Positions 28,550-36,044 of a stretch of DNA of 64,000 nt are shown piece after piece. Position 1 is the stretch's first letter; each line of letters starts with the position of its first letter. The notes under the pieces were generated by a model. It was not told where the DNA came from. It searched no databases and worked only from the letters and a program-made list of their open reading frames with translations. This DNA comes from Agarilytica rhodophyticola (GTDB taxonomy: Bacteria; Pseudomonadota; Gammaproteobacteria; Pseudomonadales; Cellvibrionaceae): the NCBI RefSeq assembly GCF_002157225.2, contig NZ_CP020038.1:2317001-2381000 (forward strand), in the 5' to 3' direction. The position numbers were made by a program, and so were the translations under genes.

Positions 28550-28792
28550 ATGTCCATGAAAATATCTTTTGAAATTGATATTACACCTGAGGAAGTAAAA
28601 GAAATCTTTGACGGTAATATGGAGGTTTTACAGCGTTCTTTAATGGAGTTATTTATGCGCCAAATGGCGAATACGGATAAAGCTCCGAGCAATACTATGA
28701 TGGCATTCTGGCAATCTATGGCCGAACAGAGTGCTTCTATGTTTCAGCAATACCAGCATGATATTACGGGCGGGTCGCCCAAGAAGAAATAA
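28550..28792 (+). CDS. Small conserved protein upstream of phaC (DUF6489-like)
   Basis: An 80-residue protein. The start MKISFEIDITPEEVKEIF followed by a helical, Met/Gln-rich middle and a PKKK tail resembles the DUF6489 group of small proteins, a recall-based resemblance. It precedes phaC by 53 bp, in the same direction, so co-expression is likely. The Met-rich amphipathic helix (LMELFMRQMANT, FWQSMAEQSASMFQQY) would suit binding to PHB granules or to PhaC, but that is speculation. The start could also be the second ATG at 28556; neither has a strong ribosome site. Confidence 0.7.
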   Translation: MSMKISFEIDITPEEVKEIFDGNMEVLQRSLMELFMRQMANTDKAPSNTMMAFWQSMAEQSASMFQQYQHDITGGSPKKK

Positions 28793-28845
28793 GTTTTATC
28801 ACCTGTACATCATCTATATTCAGCTATATAAGAGCCACAATTCAC

Positions 28846-30630
28846 ATGAATCAGGAAGAAAAACATCAAGTCTTAGACTACATCGATAAATTTAGTACTG
28901 TTTTTAATAGCATGATGCAAGAGGTTACTAAGCGTATTGTTAACCAGCAAAATGCAACCGATCTCGATCGTTATCTCAATACGGATTTTGATCCACAAGA
29001 GCTTGCTTCAAAAGTTCAGGTCAACCCAAAGAAGTTTGTTGAGCAACAGCTCGCATTTATGGAGAAGCAGCAACAACTCTGGCAAAATGCGTCGAAAGCT
29101 TTTATGGGTGAGGAATTTGCCCCTGTTATTAGTGAGCCAAAGGGGGATAAGCGTTTTGGCGATGACGACTGGCAAGGTAATCCTGGCTTTAACTATCTTA
29201 AGCAGGCGTACTTACTCAACGCAGAATATATGCATCAGTTGGTCGATGTTTTAGAGTTCGAGGACAAAAAAGTCGAACAGCAGGTGCGTTTTTATACCCG
29301 GCAATTTATCAATTCTTTATCGCCCAGTAATTATGTGCTTACTAACCCTGAAGTATGTCGTGAGATCCTCACTACCCAGGGTGAAAACTTAGCCAAAGGC
29401 ATTGATAATTTTATGCACGATTTGGAGAGAAGCCCCAACGAAGCCTTTAAAATTACTCAGGTTGCCGAGGATGCTTTCCAATTAGGAGAGCAGCTTGCCT
29501 ACACTCCAGGTGACGTCGTATTCGAGAATCATCTCATTCAGCTTATCCAGTACAAGGCGACTACCAGTAAAGTATTCGAAGTCCCCCTGCTTATTGTTCC
29601 TCCTTTTATTAACAAATATTACATTCTTGACCTAGATGAGAAAAAATCTTTGGTCAAATGGCTGGTTGATCAGGGCTATACGGTGTTCATGATATCTTGG
29701 GTAAACCCTGATGACTCCTATCGTTCACTGCCCTTTGATGACTATATCAATAAGGGCGTGATCGCTGCTCTTGATGCCGTGCAAGATATCAGCAAGTCGA
29801 AAACGGTGAATGCCACCGGTTATTGCGTTGGAGGGACGGTGTTGGCAATGACCCAGGCCTACCTGGCTGCCAAAAATGATAAGCGCATCCACTCGCTTAC
29901 ATTCTTTACCACTTTGCTTGATTTCTCCGAGCCGGGAGAGGTGGGTAACTATATCTCTGAACATACCTTGCCTATGTTAGAGCAAACCATCGAATCAAAA
30001 GGCTATTTTGACGGCCGTATTCTGGCCTTAAGTTTTAGCATGTTGCGTGAGAATAATCTTTTCTGGTCATTCTTTATTGAAAATTATTTAAAGGGTAAGG
30101 ATCCCACGCCTTTCGATATTTTGTATTGGAATAGTGATTCTACCAATGTACCAGCCGAAGCTTTTTTGTTTTATTTAAAAAACATGTATATGGAAAATCG
30201 TCTTGTAGAAGCAGGGGGGATTACCATCAATGACACACCCATTGATCTATCTAAGATCGACACATCGTGTTATTGCTTGGCCGCGCAAGCAGACCATATT
30301 GTGCTCTGGCAGTCGGCTTTCCAAGGGGCGAAAAAACTGCCTGAAGATACACGTTTCGTGATGACTGAATCCGGTCATGTGGCAGGGGTTATTAACCCGA
30401 TAGACAAGGGTAAATACCCTCACTGGATCAATGATAGCCTGCCCGAAACACCAGAAGAATGGTTAGAGAAAGCCACTCGGGTGAAAGGTTCATGGTGGGG
30501 CGACTGGCATGCTTGGCTGTCTGCTCGCTCAGGAGATAAACGCAAGGCTCGCTCTATTGGCAATCGCAAATATTCGGCGCTGGAAGATGCTCCCGGCCAG
30601 TATGTTAAGCGACGTTTAGATACGCTATAG
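28846..30630 (+). CDS. phaC: Class I poly(3-hydroxybutyrate) synthase PhaC
   Basis: A 594-residue polymerase joining (R)-3-hydroxybutyryl-CoA units on the granule surface. The catalytic triad is visible: Cys327 in the lipase-like box GYCVGG, Asp483 in AAQADHIVLW and His511 in SGHVAGV. Other family segments are SPSNYVLTNPE, YKATTSKVFEVPLLIVPPFINKYYILDL and SWVNPDDSYR. Length and the N-terminal helical domain fit class I enzymes such as that of Cupriavidus. It is followed by phaR and phasin genes, the usual granule cluster. Confidence 0.97.
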   Translation: MNQEEKHQVLDYIDKFSTVFNSMMQEVTKRIVNQQNATDLDRYLNTDFDPQELASKVQVNPKKFVEQQLAFMEKQQQLWQNASKAFMGEEFAPVISEPKGDKRFGDDDWQGNPGFNYLKQAYLLNAEYMHQLVDVLEFEDKKVEQQVRFYTRQFINSLSPSNYVLTNPEVCREILTTQGENLAKGIDNFMHDLERSPNEAFKITQVAEDAFQLGEQLAYTPGDVVFENHLIQLIQYKATTSKVFEVPLLIVPPFINKYYILDLDEKKSLVKWLVDQGYTVFMISWVNPDDSYRSLPFDDYINKGVIAALDAVQDISKSKTVNATGYCVGGTVLAMTQAYLAAKNDKRIHSLTFFTTLLDFSEPGEVGNYISEHTLPMLEQTIESKGYFDGRILALSFSMLRENNLFWSFFIENYLKGKDPTPFDILYWNSDSTNVPAEAFLFYLKNMYMENRLVEAGGITINDTPIDLSKIDTSCYCLAAQADHIVLWQSAFQGAKKLPEDTRFVMTESGHVAGVINPIDKGKYPHWINDSLPETPEEWLEKATRVKGSWWGDWHAWLSARSGDKRKARSIGNRKYSALEDAPGQYVKRRLDTL

Positions 30631-30646
30631 CCACATGATTACGGTA

Positions 30647-30673
30647 ATACTCCTTGAGTCAAATCAGGAGTAT
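30647..30673. other. Hairpin between phaC and phaR
   Basis: ATACTCCT pairs with AGGAGTAT (8 bp, 11-nt loop) 17 bp after the phaC stop. There is no T-tract, so it may be an mRNA-stability element or weak terminator rather than a full intrinsic terminator. Confidence 0.45.
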
Positions 30674-30795
30674 CAAGGACTAGATTTCCTTAAACAGGTG
30701 TTTAATGGTTATACTCCGCAAACGATTCACTATATTGCCGGCCAGACCTCTGTAATAGCAGGCTCGCAATGATTAATAAGATGGGAACTTAATTT

Positions 30796-31290
30796 GTGAT
30801 TACGATTAAAAAATATCCAAACCGCCGCCTCTACGATACTTCAAAAAGCCAGTATATTAACCTCGAAGTTATTCGTGAGCTGGTTATGAGTCACGAAGAG
30901 TTTTGTGTCATCGATTCGAAAACCGAAGAAGACCTTACTAAAAGTATTCTGTTGCAAATTATCAGCGAGCAGGAAAACAATGATCAGCAATCGCTTTTAA
31001 CCCAGTCAGTGTTAAAACAGCTCATCCGCTTCTATGGTAGTGATATGCAGGTATTCTTAAGACAGTATATCGAACAGAGCATCGCTACCTTCTTAGATCG
31101 TCAGGAAGCCGTGCAAGGTGTGGTGAAAGATATGATGGATGCGTCTCCTCTCAATGTCTTTAACCAGATGATGGAGCAGAATATGTCCATGTGGGGAAGC
31201 TTCGCACCTAAGCCTGCAAACAAGCCCGCAAATAAGCCTAAAAAGCAAGAAAAGCGCCATACTGAAGACGATCTTGATAAAGAAGAATAA
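30796..31290 (+). CDS. phaR: PHB synthesis repressor PhaR
   Basis: A 164-residue regulator of the PhaR family. The N-terminal DNA-binding domain (ITIKKYPNRRLYDTSKSQYI, then LEVIRELV) is nearly diagnostic. A PHB-accumulation domain with LKQLIRFYGSDMQVFLRQYIEQS follows, and the tail is Lys/Pro-rich. In known systems PhaR represses phasin genes and is titrated off DNA by binding nascent granules. The start is GTG at 30796. Matching inverted repeats flank the phasin promoters downstream and are good operator candidates. Confidence 0.95.
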   Translation: MITIKKYPNRRLYDTSKSQYINLEVIRELVMSHEEFCVIDSKTEEDLTKSILLQIISEQENNDQQSLLTQSVLKQLIRFYGSDMQVFLRQYIEQSIATFLDRQEAVQGVVKDMMDASPLNVFNQMMEQNMSMWGSFAPKPANKPANKPKKQEKRHTEDDLDKEE

Positions 31291-31328
31291 AAACCTTTTT
31301 TTTGATAGCGAAATAATATTGTTTTCTT

Positions 31329-31342
31329 TTGCAATGCGGCAA
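31329..31342. promoter_or_regulatory. Candidate PhaR operator, upstream copy of phasin 1
   Basis: TTGC-AATGCG-GCAA is an inverted repeat, extended to TTTTGC/GCAAAA, ending 6 bp before the -35 box. The near-identical repeat TTGCGATGCAGCAA lies 60 bp downstream. Binding by PhaR is inferred from position and repetition. Confidence 0.65.
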
Positions 31343-31348
31343 AATCAC

Positions 31349-31377
31349 TTGACGACGAAGCCGCTCACTCTTAGAAT
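31349..31377 (+). promoter_or_regulatory. Sigma-70 promoter of phasin gene 1
   Basis: TTGACG, a 17-bp spacer and TAGAAT form a near-consensus promoter. Transcription would start near 31384, about 45 nt before the phasin ATG and inside or just before the downstream candidate operator. Confidence 0.78.
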
Positions 31378-31388
31378 TGTTACTAGTT

Positions 31389-31402
31389 TTGCGATGCAGC
31401 AA
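31389..31402. promoter_or_regulatory. Candidate PhaR operator, downstream copy of phasin 1
   Basis: TTGC-GATGCA-GCAA lies just after the -10 box and would overlap the transcription start region, an arrangement suited to repression. It differs from the upstream copy at two of fourteen positions. Confidence 0.68.
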
Positions 31403-31428
31403 GTCAAGTTAATTTAGGAGTGAATACT

Positions 31429-31743
31429 ATGTTCGATAAGATCTTTGAGCAGTCTCAGAAAGCGTTTGGCCCTACCAACGAATTGATGGCTTTAACTTCT
31501 AAAGCCTTTGAAGAAGCTGCTGAAAAGCAGAAGACTTTTTTCAATGATATGGTAACGGACAATATGGCCTTTATTAAAGAGTTAAGTGCACAGAAAGACT
31601 TCTCTGGCGTTTATCAAACACAAAAGTCATATGTACAAAACCTGCAAGATAAAATGGTGGCGGCGTCTACCGAAGCTTATGAAGCGTTTAGTGCTAACCA
31701 AGAAAAAGCTGGTGCTGTTATTAAGAACGCTGCCACTATATAA
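31429..31743 (+). CDS. Phasin family protein 1
   Basis: A 104-residue short phasin, a granule-coating protein that sets PHB granule size and number. The sequence is an all-helical Phasin_2-type pattern (FEQSQKAFGPTNELMALTSKAFEEAAEKQ, no enzymatic motif). I chose the ATG at 31429 because TAGGAG lies 8 nt upstream; a GTG at 31420 overlaps that ribosome site and is unlikely. A strong promoter with paired operator-like repeats precedes it and a terminator follows, so it is an independently controlled, probably highly expressed gene. Confidence 0.88.
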   Translation: MFDKIFEQSQKAFGPTNELMALTSKAFEEAAEKQKTFFNDMVTDNMAFIKELSAQKDFSGVYQTQKSYVQNLQDKMVAASTEAYEAFSANQEKAGAVIKNAATI

Positions 31744-31795
31744 GCTGTAAAAGCAATGCATTGTTTTTATGCTGTAGCTTTAGCTGGTTAACCTG

Positions 31796-31825
31796 AAAAG
31801 CCCCGTTACTCAGCGGGGCTTTTTT
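31796..31825 (+). terminator. Intrinsic terminator after phasin 1
   Basis: AAAAGCCCCG pairs with CGGGGCTTTT around an 8-nt loop, followed by further T residues. Classic GC stem plus T-tract. Confidence 0.9.
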
Positions 31826-31894
31826 GTAAGCGAATATGAATAATGTACCATTGTTTGTCACCTGTTAATTTCTGTTGCGGCGCACAAATCCAAA

Positions 31895-31923
31895 TTGACC
31901 TGGCATGTCGAGTGGCATAGACT
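31895..31923 (+). promoter_or_regulatory. Sigma-70 promoter of phasin gene 2
   Basis: TTGACC, a 17-bp spacer and TAGACT. The upstream sequence TTGCGGCGCACAA starts exactly 20 bp before the -35 box, the same distance as the upstream operator of phasin 1, although it is a weaker repeat. The 5' leader would be about 110 nt. Confidence 0.62.
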
Positions 31924-31936
31924 AAGAAAGTGCTTT

Positions 31937-31950
31937 TTGCTGTGCAGCAG
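31937..31950. promoter_or_regulatory. Candidate PhaR operator in the phasin 2 leader
   Basis: TTGC-TGTGCA-GCAG resembles the phasin 1 downstream operator (11 of 14 positions) and has almost the same offset from its -10 box (19 bp versus 17 bp). Confidence 0.58.
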
Positions 31951-32038
31951 GTTTTGATTAAATTGCTACTACCGCAGTGTTCGGGCTTGTTAATAGGCCC
32001 AAGATAATACTTGGAAAATATTTGAGAGGGCGAAGGCC

Positions 32039-32569
32039 ATGTACGAAAAAATGTTGGAACAAGCGGAATCTTTCTTTAAGCCGATGAGCGACTTTGTTCA
32101 GTTTAATGTCGAAACACTTGATACCATCAGAGTTAAGCAAGCAGATTTAGCTAACGGCGTATTAGCCGACAGTATTGAATACGCTAAAGGTATGAGTGTA
32201 CCGAGCTTAAATCTTGACTCTTATGTCAATGCCCAGAAGTCATATTGGCAAAATATCCAATCAAAAATAAATACCAATGCCCAGGACAATTACCAATTGC
32301 TAAACGATATGCAAGGTAAAGTCGATGGTCTATTAAAGGATGTATGGAACGTTTATAAAACACCCAGTGCAAATGACTCCTCAACTAAAGCAAGCACTCC
32401 CAAAAAAGCGCCTACCAAGGAAAACACTCCTGCTCAGGTAAAGGCTAAAGCACCTGCTAAGAAAAAGCCGGTAGCGAAAAAAGCGCCTAAAGTCGCTGCT
32501 GCAAAAACCGATGCGAAGGCAGTCGATAGCTCTGCTGTAGCAAAAGCAACATCCGATGCGGAAAAATAA
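32039..32569 (+). CDS. Phasin family protein 2 with histone-like Lys/Ala/Pro tail
   Basis: A 176-residue protein. Residues 1-~105 form a phasin domain (MYEKMLEQAESFFKPMSDF, IQSKINTNAQDNYQLL), and ~110-176 is a Lys/Ala/Pro-rich, low-complexity tail containing AKAPAKKKPVAKKAP. This plan matches PhaF-like phasins, in which a histone-H1-like tail binds DNA and links granules to the nucleoid for even partitioning. GAGGGCGAAGG lies just upstream of the ATG. The role in DNA binding is inferred from composition. Confidence 0.85.
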   Translation: MYEKMLEQAESFFKPMSDFVQFNVETLDTIRVKQADLANGVLADSIEYAKGMSVPSLNLDSYVNAQKSYWQNIQSKINTNAQDNYQLLNDMQGKVDGLLKDVWNVYKTPSANDSSTKASTPKKAPTKENTPAQVKAKAPAKKKPVAKKAPKVAAAKTDAKAVDSSAVAKATSDAEK

Positions 32570-32580
32570 ATACCGCGGTG

Positions 32581-32642
32581 ATATTGAATAGTCCATAAAA
32601 AAGCCCGCTCACTGGCGGGCTTTTTTATGGACTATTCAATAT
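32581..32642. terminator. Very long bidirectional terminator between phasin 2 and phaB
   Basis: The two 28-nt arms (32581-32608 and 32615-32642) are perfectly complementary around a 6-nt loop. Next to the loop the stem is GC-rich (AAGCCCGC with GCGGGCTT), with A6 and T6 tracts on the outer side, so it works on both strands between convergent genes. The outer 12 bp of each arm exceed what termination needs. Confidence 0.9.
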
Positions 32643-32658
32643 GGTATTTTGCTATGTA

Positions 32659-33381
32659 TTAATACATATGCTGTCCACCGTTAATAGACAGTGTTGAGCC
32701 TGTAATAAACCCAGCATCATCCGATACAAGAAACTCTACCGCGCGTGCAATTTCATCCGCTTCACCTAGGCGACCAACAGGTATTTTGGCGACAATCTTT
32801 TCTAGAACTTTCTCTGGAACAGCGCGCACCATATCAGTAGCAATATACCCAGGGGCGATAGCATTAACAGTGATACCTTTGCTTGCTCCTTCTTGTGCCA
32901 GTGCCTTGGTAAAGCCGTGAATACCTGATTTGGCAGCAGCGTAGTTCACTTGTCCATATTGACCTGCTTGGCCATTAATAGAACCAATGTTGACGATACG
33001 GCCAAAGTTGTGTTCGCGCATACTGTCGATAACATTGCGGCTTAAGTTGAAGCAAGAGCCTAAGTTTGTATCGAGTACTGCTCGCCAGTTCTCTTTACTC
33101 ATTTTATGGATAGTGCCATCACGAGTAATTCCGGCGTTATTAATTAAAACCTCAATAGGGCCTAAATCTGAGGTGATTTTTGCAACTGCCTCAGTACAAC
33201 CGTCAAAACTAGAGACGTCAAACTTATATACATTGATACCATACTTGTCTTTAAAAGCCTGCGCAGCTTCATCGTTGCCTGCATAATTTGCCGCAACAGT
33301 GTAGCCTGCTTCTTTTAAACGAACTGAAATAGCTTCTCCAATACCCCGAGTGCCACCAGTGACTAACGCGACTCTGCCCAT
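32659..33381 (-). CDS. phaB: Acetoacetyl-CoA reductase PhaB
   Basis: A 240-residue NADPH-dependent short-chain reductase that makes (R)-3-hydroxybutyryl-CoA for PhaC. It has TGGTRGIGEAI at the N-terminus, NNAGITRDGTIHKMS, catalytic Ser in NIGSINGQAGQYGQ, Tyr/Lys in YAAAKSG, and the C-terminal FITGSTLSINGGQHMY that is characteristic of PhaB. It is convergent with phasin 2. The thiolase PhaA that would supply acetoacetyl-CoA is not in the window. Confidence 0.95.
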   Translation of the reverse strand: MGRVALVTGGTRGIGEAISVRLKEAGYTVAANYAGNDEAAQAFKDKYGINVYKFDVSSFDGCTEAVAKITSDLGPIEVLINNAGITRDGTIHKMSKENWRAVLDTNLGSCFNLSRNVIDSMREHNFGRIVNIGSINGQAGQYGQVNYAAAKSGIHGFTKALAQEGASKGITVNAIAPGYIATDMVRAVPEKVLEKIVAKIPVGRLGEADEIARAVEFLVSDDAGFITGSTLSINGGQHMY

Positions 33382-33765
33382 ATTGATGTCTCCTTAAGAG
33401 TTTGCATAGGACGGTTAAGAATAATTGATGCTGCAACATCTATGCACAAATCAACACCACACTAAAAACTGTGTGTTGCACAATGATCCGATGCCCACTT
33501 AAAAGTAAAATTAAGGTGTAAGGGCATGCGGATATTCATCTTGAATGTGATTTATGGAAAAAGCAACAGCTCAGTAATTTTGCGCGATAGTACAGTATGT
33601 TAATCTAGCTTTTAACTGGGTATGAACAATAATGGCACTGGATTTTTTCTGGTATTTTGCATGCCATTAGATGCCAATACATTCAGGATGATTGTAATTC
33701 TATTTTATATCCCAATATATAATTAAATAATGTATTTCTTATTCACTTTTGGATGTTAGTTTTTT
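33382..33765. other. Divergent intergenic region phaB / cnoX
   Basis: This 384-bp gap contains no convincing gene. It includes GATGCTGCAACATC at 33427-33440 and a CACAC/GTGTG hairpin near 33455-33475 in the phaB leader, either of which could be a regulatory site. The TGC-rich motif recalls the phasin operators but is not the same repeat. Confidence 0.4.
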
Positions 33766-34620
33766 ATGAGTTCTCATATAGCCGAAATCACCATGGATAA
33801 TGCTCAGGCATTATTAATCGACGAGTCTTTTAAGCGCCCAATAGTTGTAGATTTTTGGGCGGACTGGTGCGGGCCGTGCAAAAGCTTGATGCCTATTATG
33901 GAAAAATTGGCCAATGAATATGATGGCCAGTTTTTACTTGCTAAAGTGAACTCTGATGAACAACAGATGCTCGCTTCTCAATTTGGTGTGCGCAGTTTGC
34001 CTACTGTATTAATACTGAAAGATGGCCAGCCTGTTGACGGTTTTACTGGCTTAAAAGCCGAACAAGAAGTACGAGAAACACTGGATAAATACTTGCCTAA
34101 ACCATGGGATATACAGCTTATAAAAGCGCGTGAGCATATCAGTGAAGAAGCGTTTGACGAGGCTTGTACGCTGTTGCGTGAAGCGTATAGAAGTTCCGAG
34201 CAGCAAGCTGATATTGCTTTGGCGTTGGCAGAAGTGCTCATCACATTAAAACGTTATGATGAGAGCCAAGAAGTTTTGTCCAGTATTAAAATGGCGGATC
34301 AAGATGCTCATTTTCAGCAAGTACAAGCCCAGCTTGAGTTGGCAAAAAGTGCGCAAAAAGCGCCAGAGTTGCAGCAGCTAGAGCAAAAGCTGTCTGCCCA
34401 GCCAGATAACATGGATATACGTTTCCAGTTAGCTGTGCAGTATTACCAAAATGAGTATCGCAGTGAAGCACTGTCAATGCTTTACGAAATTATTTGTAAA
34501 GATATTAATTTTAAAGAAGGCGAAGCAAAGAAAACATATTTAGATATTCTAGCCGTAATGGGCAAAGGTGATCCTGTTGCCACTGAATTTCAACGTAAAT
34601 TATATACTCTGTTGCATTAG
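33766..34620 (+). CDS. cnoX: Thioredoxin-like chaperedoxin CnoX (YbbN)
   Basis: A 284-residue protein with an N-terminal thioredoxin domain (VDFWADWCGPCKSL, then RSLPTVLILKDGQ with the cis-Pro) and a C-terminal TPR-like helical region (~115-284) of the YbbN family. CnoX proteins protect substrates from oxidative aggregation and pass them to GroEL/DnaK. This protein keeps a canonical CGPC redox motif, whereas the E. coli protein has SQHC, so it may have thiol-reductase activity as in Caulobacter-type CnoX. It stands alone, cytoplasmic. Confidence 0.92.
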   Translation: MSSHIAEITMDNAQALLIDESFKRPIVVDFWADWCGPCKSLMPIMEKLANEYDGQFLLAKVNSDEQQMLASQFGVRSLPTVLILKDGQPVDGFTGLKAEQEVRETLDKYLPKPWDIQLIKAREHISEEAFDEACTLLREAYRSSEQQADIALALAEVLITLKRYDESQEVLSSIKMADQDAHFQQVQAQLELAKSAQKAPELQQLEQKLSAQPDNMDIRFQLAVQYYQNEYRSEALSMLYEIICKDINFKEGEAKKTYLDILAVMGKGDPVATEFQRKLYTLLH

Positions 34621-34696
34621 TAGTTATTGCTCACCCGGCAGATAAATATTTATTACATCAAGTTCCAGTTTATTACGATAAGAACTTGCGTTGACA

Positions 34697-34746
34697 AACA
34701 CTATAAGTCTTAACGATGGTGACCCTGTCGCGGTCTTTATAGTGTT
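34697..34746 (+). promoter_or_regulatory. Inverted repeat in the serC leader
   Basis: AACACTATAA and TTATAGTGTT form a perfect 10-bp inverted repeat, 30 bp apart, 70-119 bp upstream of the serC start. It could fold as a leader RNA stem or serve as an operator. It does not obviously match a known riboswitch by eye. Confidence 0.4.
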
Positions 34747-34815
34747 CGGCCTGCCTGAACATTATGTACTTGCTTCCATCATGAGCCACAAAAATCGTAT
34801 TTTTAGAGGATAAGT

Positions 34816-35937
34816 ATGCAATCCCCAGCTAAACCAAATAATCCTAATTTCTCATCCGGACCATGCAGTAAAAGGCCCGGGTATGCGGTTGAGAACCTTC
34901 AACTAAATACGCTAGGACGATCTCATCGATCATCCTTGGGAAAAGATGCCCTCAGCCAGGCGTGCCTGAAAACGGCGGAGCTTTTGGGGCTGCCAGAAGG
35001 GTATCGAGTTGGCGTGGTGCCAGCTTCCGATACCGGCGCCATGGAGATGGCAATGTGGTCGCTGCTGGGCCAACGAGGTGTTGATGTCTTAGCTTGGGAA
35101 TCTTTCGGTAAGGGCTGGGTAACCGATATTACCAAGCAACTAAAGCTTGATAATGTGCGTTTATTTGAGGCGGACTACGGTTATTTGCCCGATCTTGATG
35201 CTGTCGATTTCAATAATGATGTTGTGTTTACATGGAATGGCACCACCTCCGGGGTCAAGGTTCCCAATGGCGATTGGATTCCCGATGAGCGTGAAGGTTT
35301 GTCTATTTGCGATGCTACATCTGCCGCGTTTGCCATGGATATCCCATGGCAAAAAATTGATGTTGGCACCTTTAGTTGGCAAAAAGTGTTGGGTGGTGAA
35401 GGTGCTCATGGGATGTTGGTACTTAGCCCAAGAGCAGTAGAGCGCTTAGAGAGCTATACGCCACCTTGGCCGATGCCGAAAATATTCCGCATGACCAAAG
35501 GTGGAAAGCTGATCGAGGGAATTTTCAAAGGGGCCACTATAAATACGCCATCTATGTTATGTGTGGCCGATTATTTAGATGCGCTCTCCTGGGTAGAGAG
35601 TTTAGGCGGCGTGCAGGCACTCATTGATAAGTCGAATAATAATTTAGCGATTGTTGAAGAGTTTGTCAGCGCTAATGAATGGCTGAGTTTTCTAGCCCAC
35701 GATCCGCACACGATCTCCAATACGAGCATCTGCTTAACTTTAGATGCCGAGCCTGATCAAGTAAAACAGATCGTTAAATTGCTGGAACAAGAGAAGGTTG
35801 CTTACGATATCGGCGCTTATCGTGATGCACCTGCGGGTATTCGCATCTGGGGTGGGGCTACTGTTGAGGCCGAAGATCTTAACAAGTTAATGTCTTGGAT
35901 CGCGCTTACTTACGACCAAGTAGTTAAACAAGCTTAG
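34816..35937 (+). CDS. serC: Phosphoserine aminotransferase, alphaproteobacterial-type
   Basis: A 373-residue PLP enzyme that converts 3-phosphohydroxypyruvate to phosphoserine. The N-terminus [13 protein letters not shown], then [11 protein letters not shown], and [26 protein letters not shown] (Schiff-base Lys in SWQK) match the SerC subfamily common in Alphaproteobacteria and some marine Gammaproteobacteria, not the E. coli form. TTAGAGGATAAGT supplies the ribosome site. It is followed 107 bp later by serA, giving the first two serine-pathway enzymes; no obvious serB adjoins. Confidence 0.93.
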   Translation: MQSPAKPNNPNFSSGPCSKRPGYAVENLQLNTLGRSHRSSLGKDALSQACLKTAELLGLPEGYRVGVVPASDTGAMEMAMWSLLGQRGVDVLAWESFGKGWVTDITKQLKLDNVRLFEADYGYLPDLDAVDFNNDVVFTWNGTTSGVKVPNGDWIPDEREGLSICDATSAAFAMDIPWQKIDVGTFSWQKVLGGEGAHGMLVLSPRAVERLESYTPPWPMPKIFRMTKGGKLIEGIFKGATINTPSMLCVADYLDALSWVESLGGVQALIDKSNNNLAIVEEFVSANEWLSFLAHDPHTISNTSICLTLDAEPDQVKQIVKLLEQEKVAYDIGAYRDAPAGIRIWGGATVEAEDLNKLMSWIALTYDQVVKQA

Positions 35938-36044
35938 AAGCTAAGAGCGAATTATAACTTTCACACTGACTCTTTTGCTCTTTACGGCAAAGTGAATAGC
36001 AAACGACTCCGTAGACTGATAAATAAAAAAGTTGATAAAACACT

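Noticed and set aside
34697-34746. serC-motif SAM riboswitch
   Set aside because: The stem-loop size and position do not match the alphaproteobacterial serC RNA as far as I can judge by eye.
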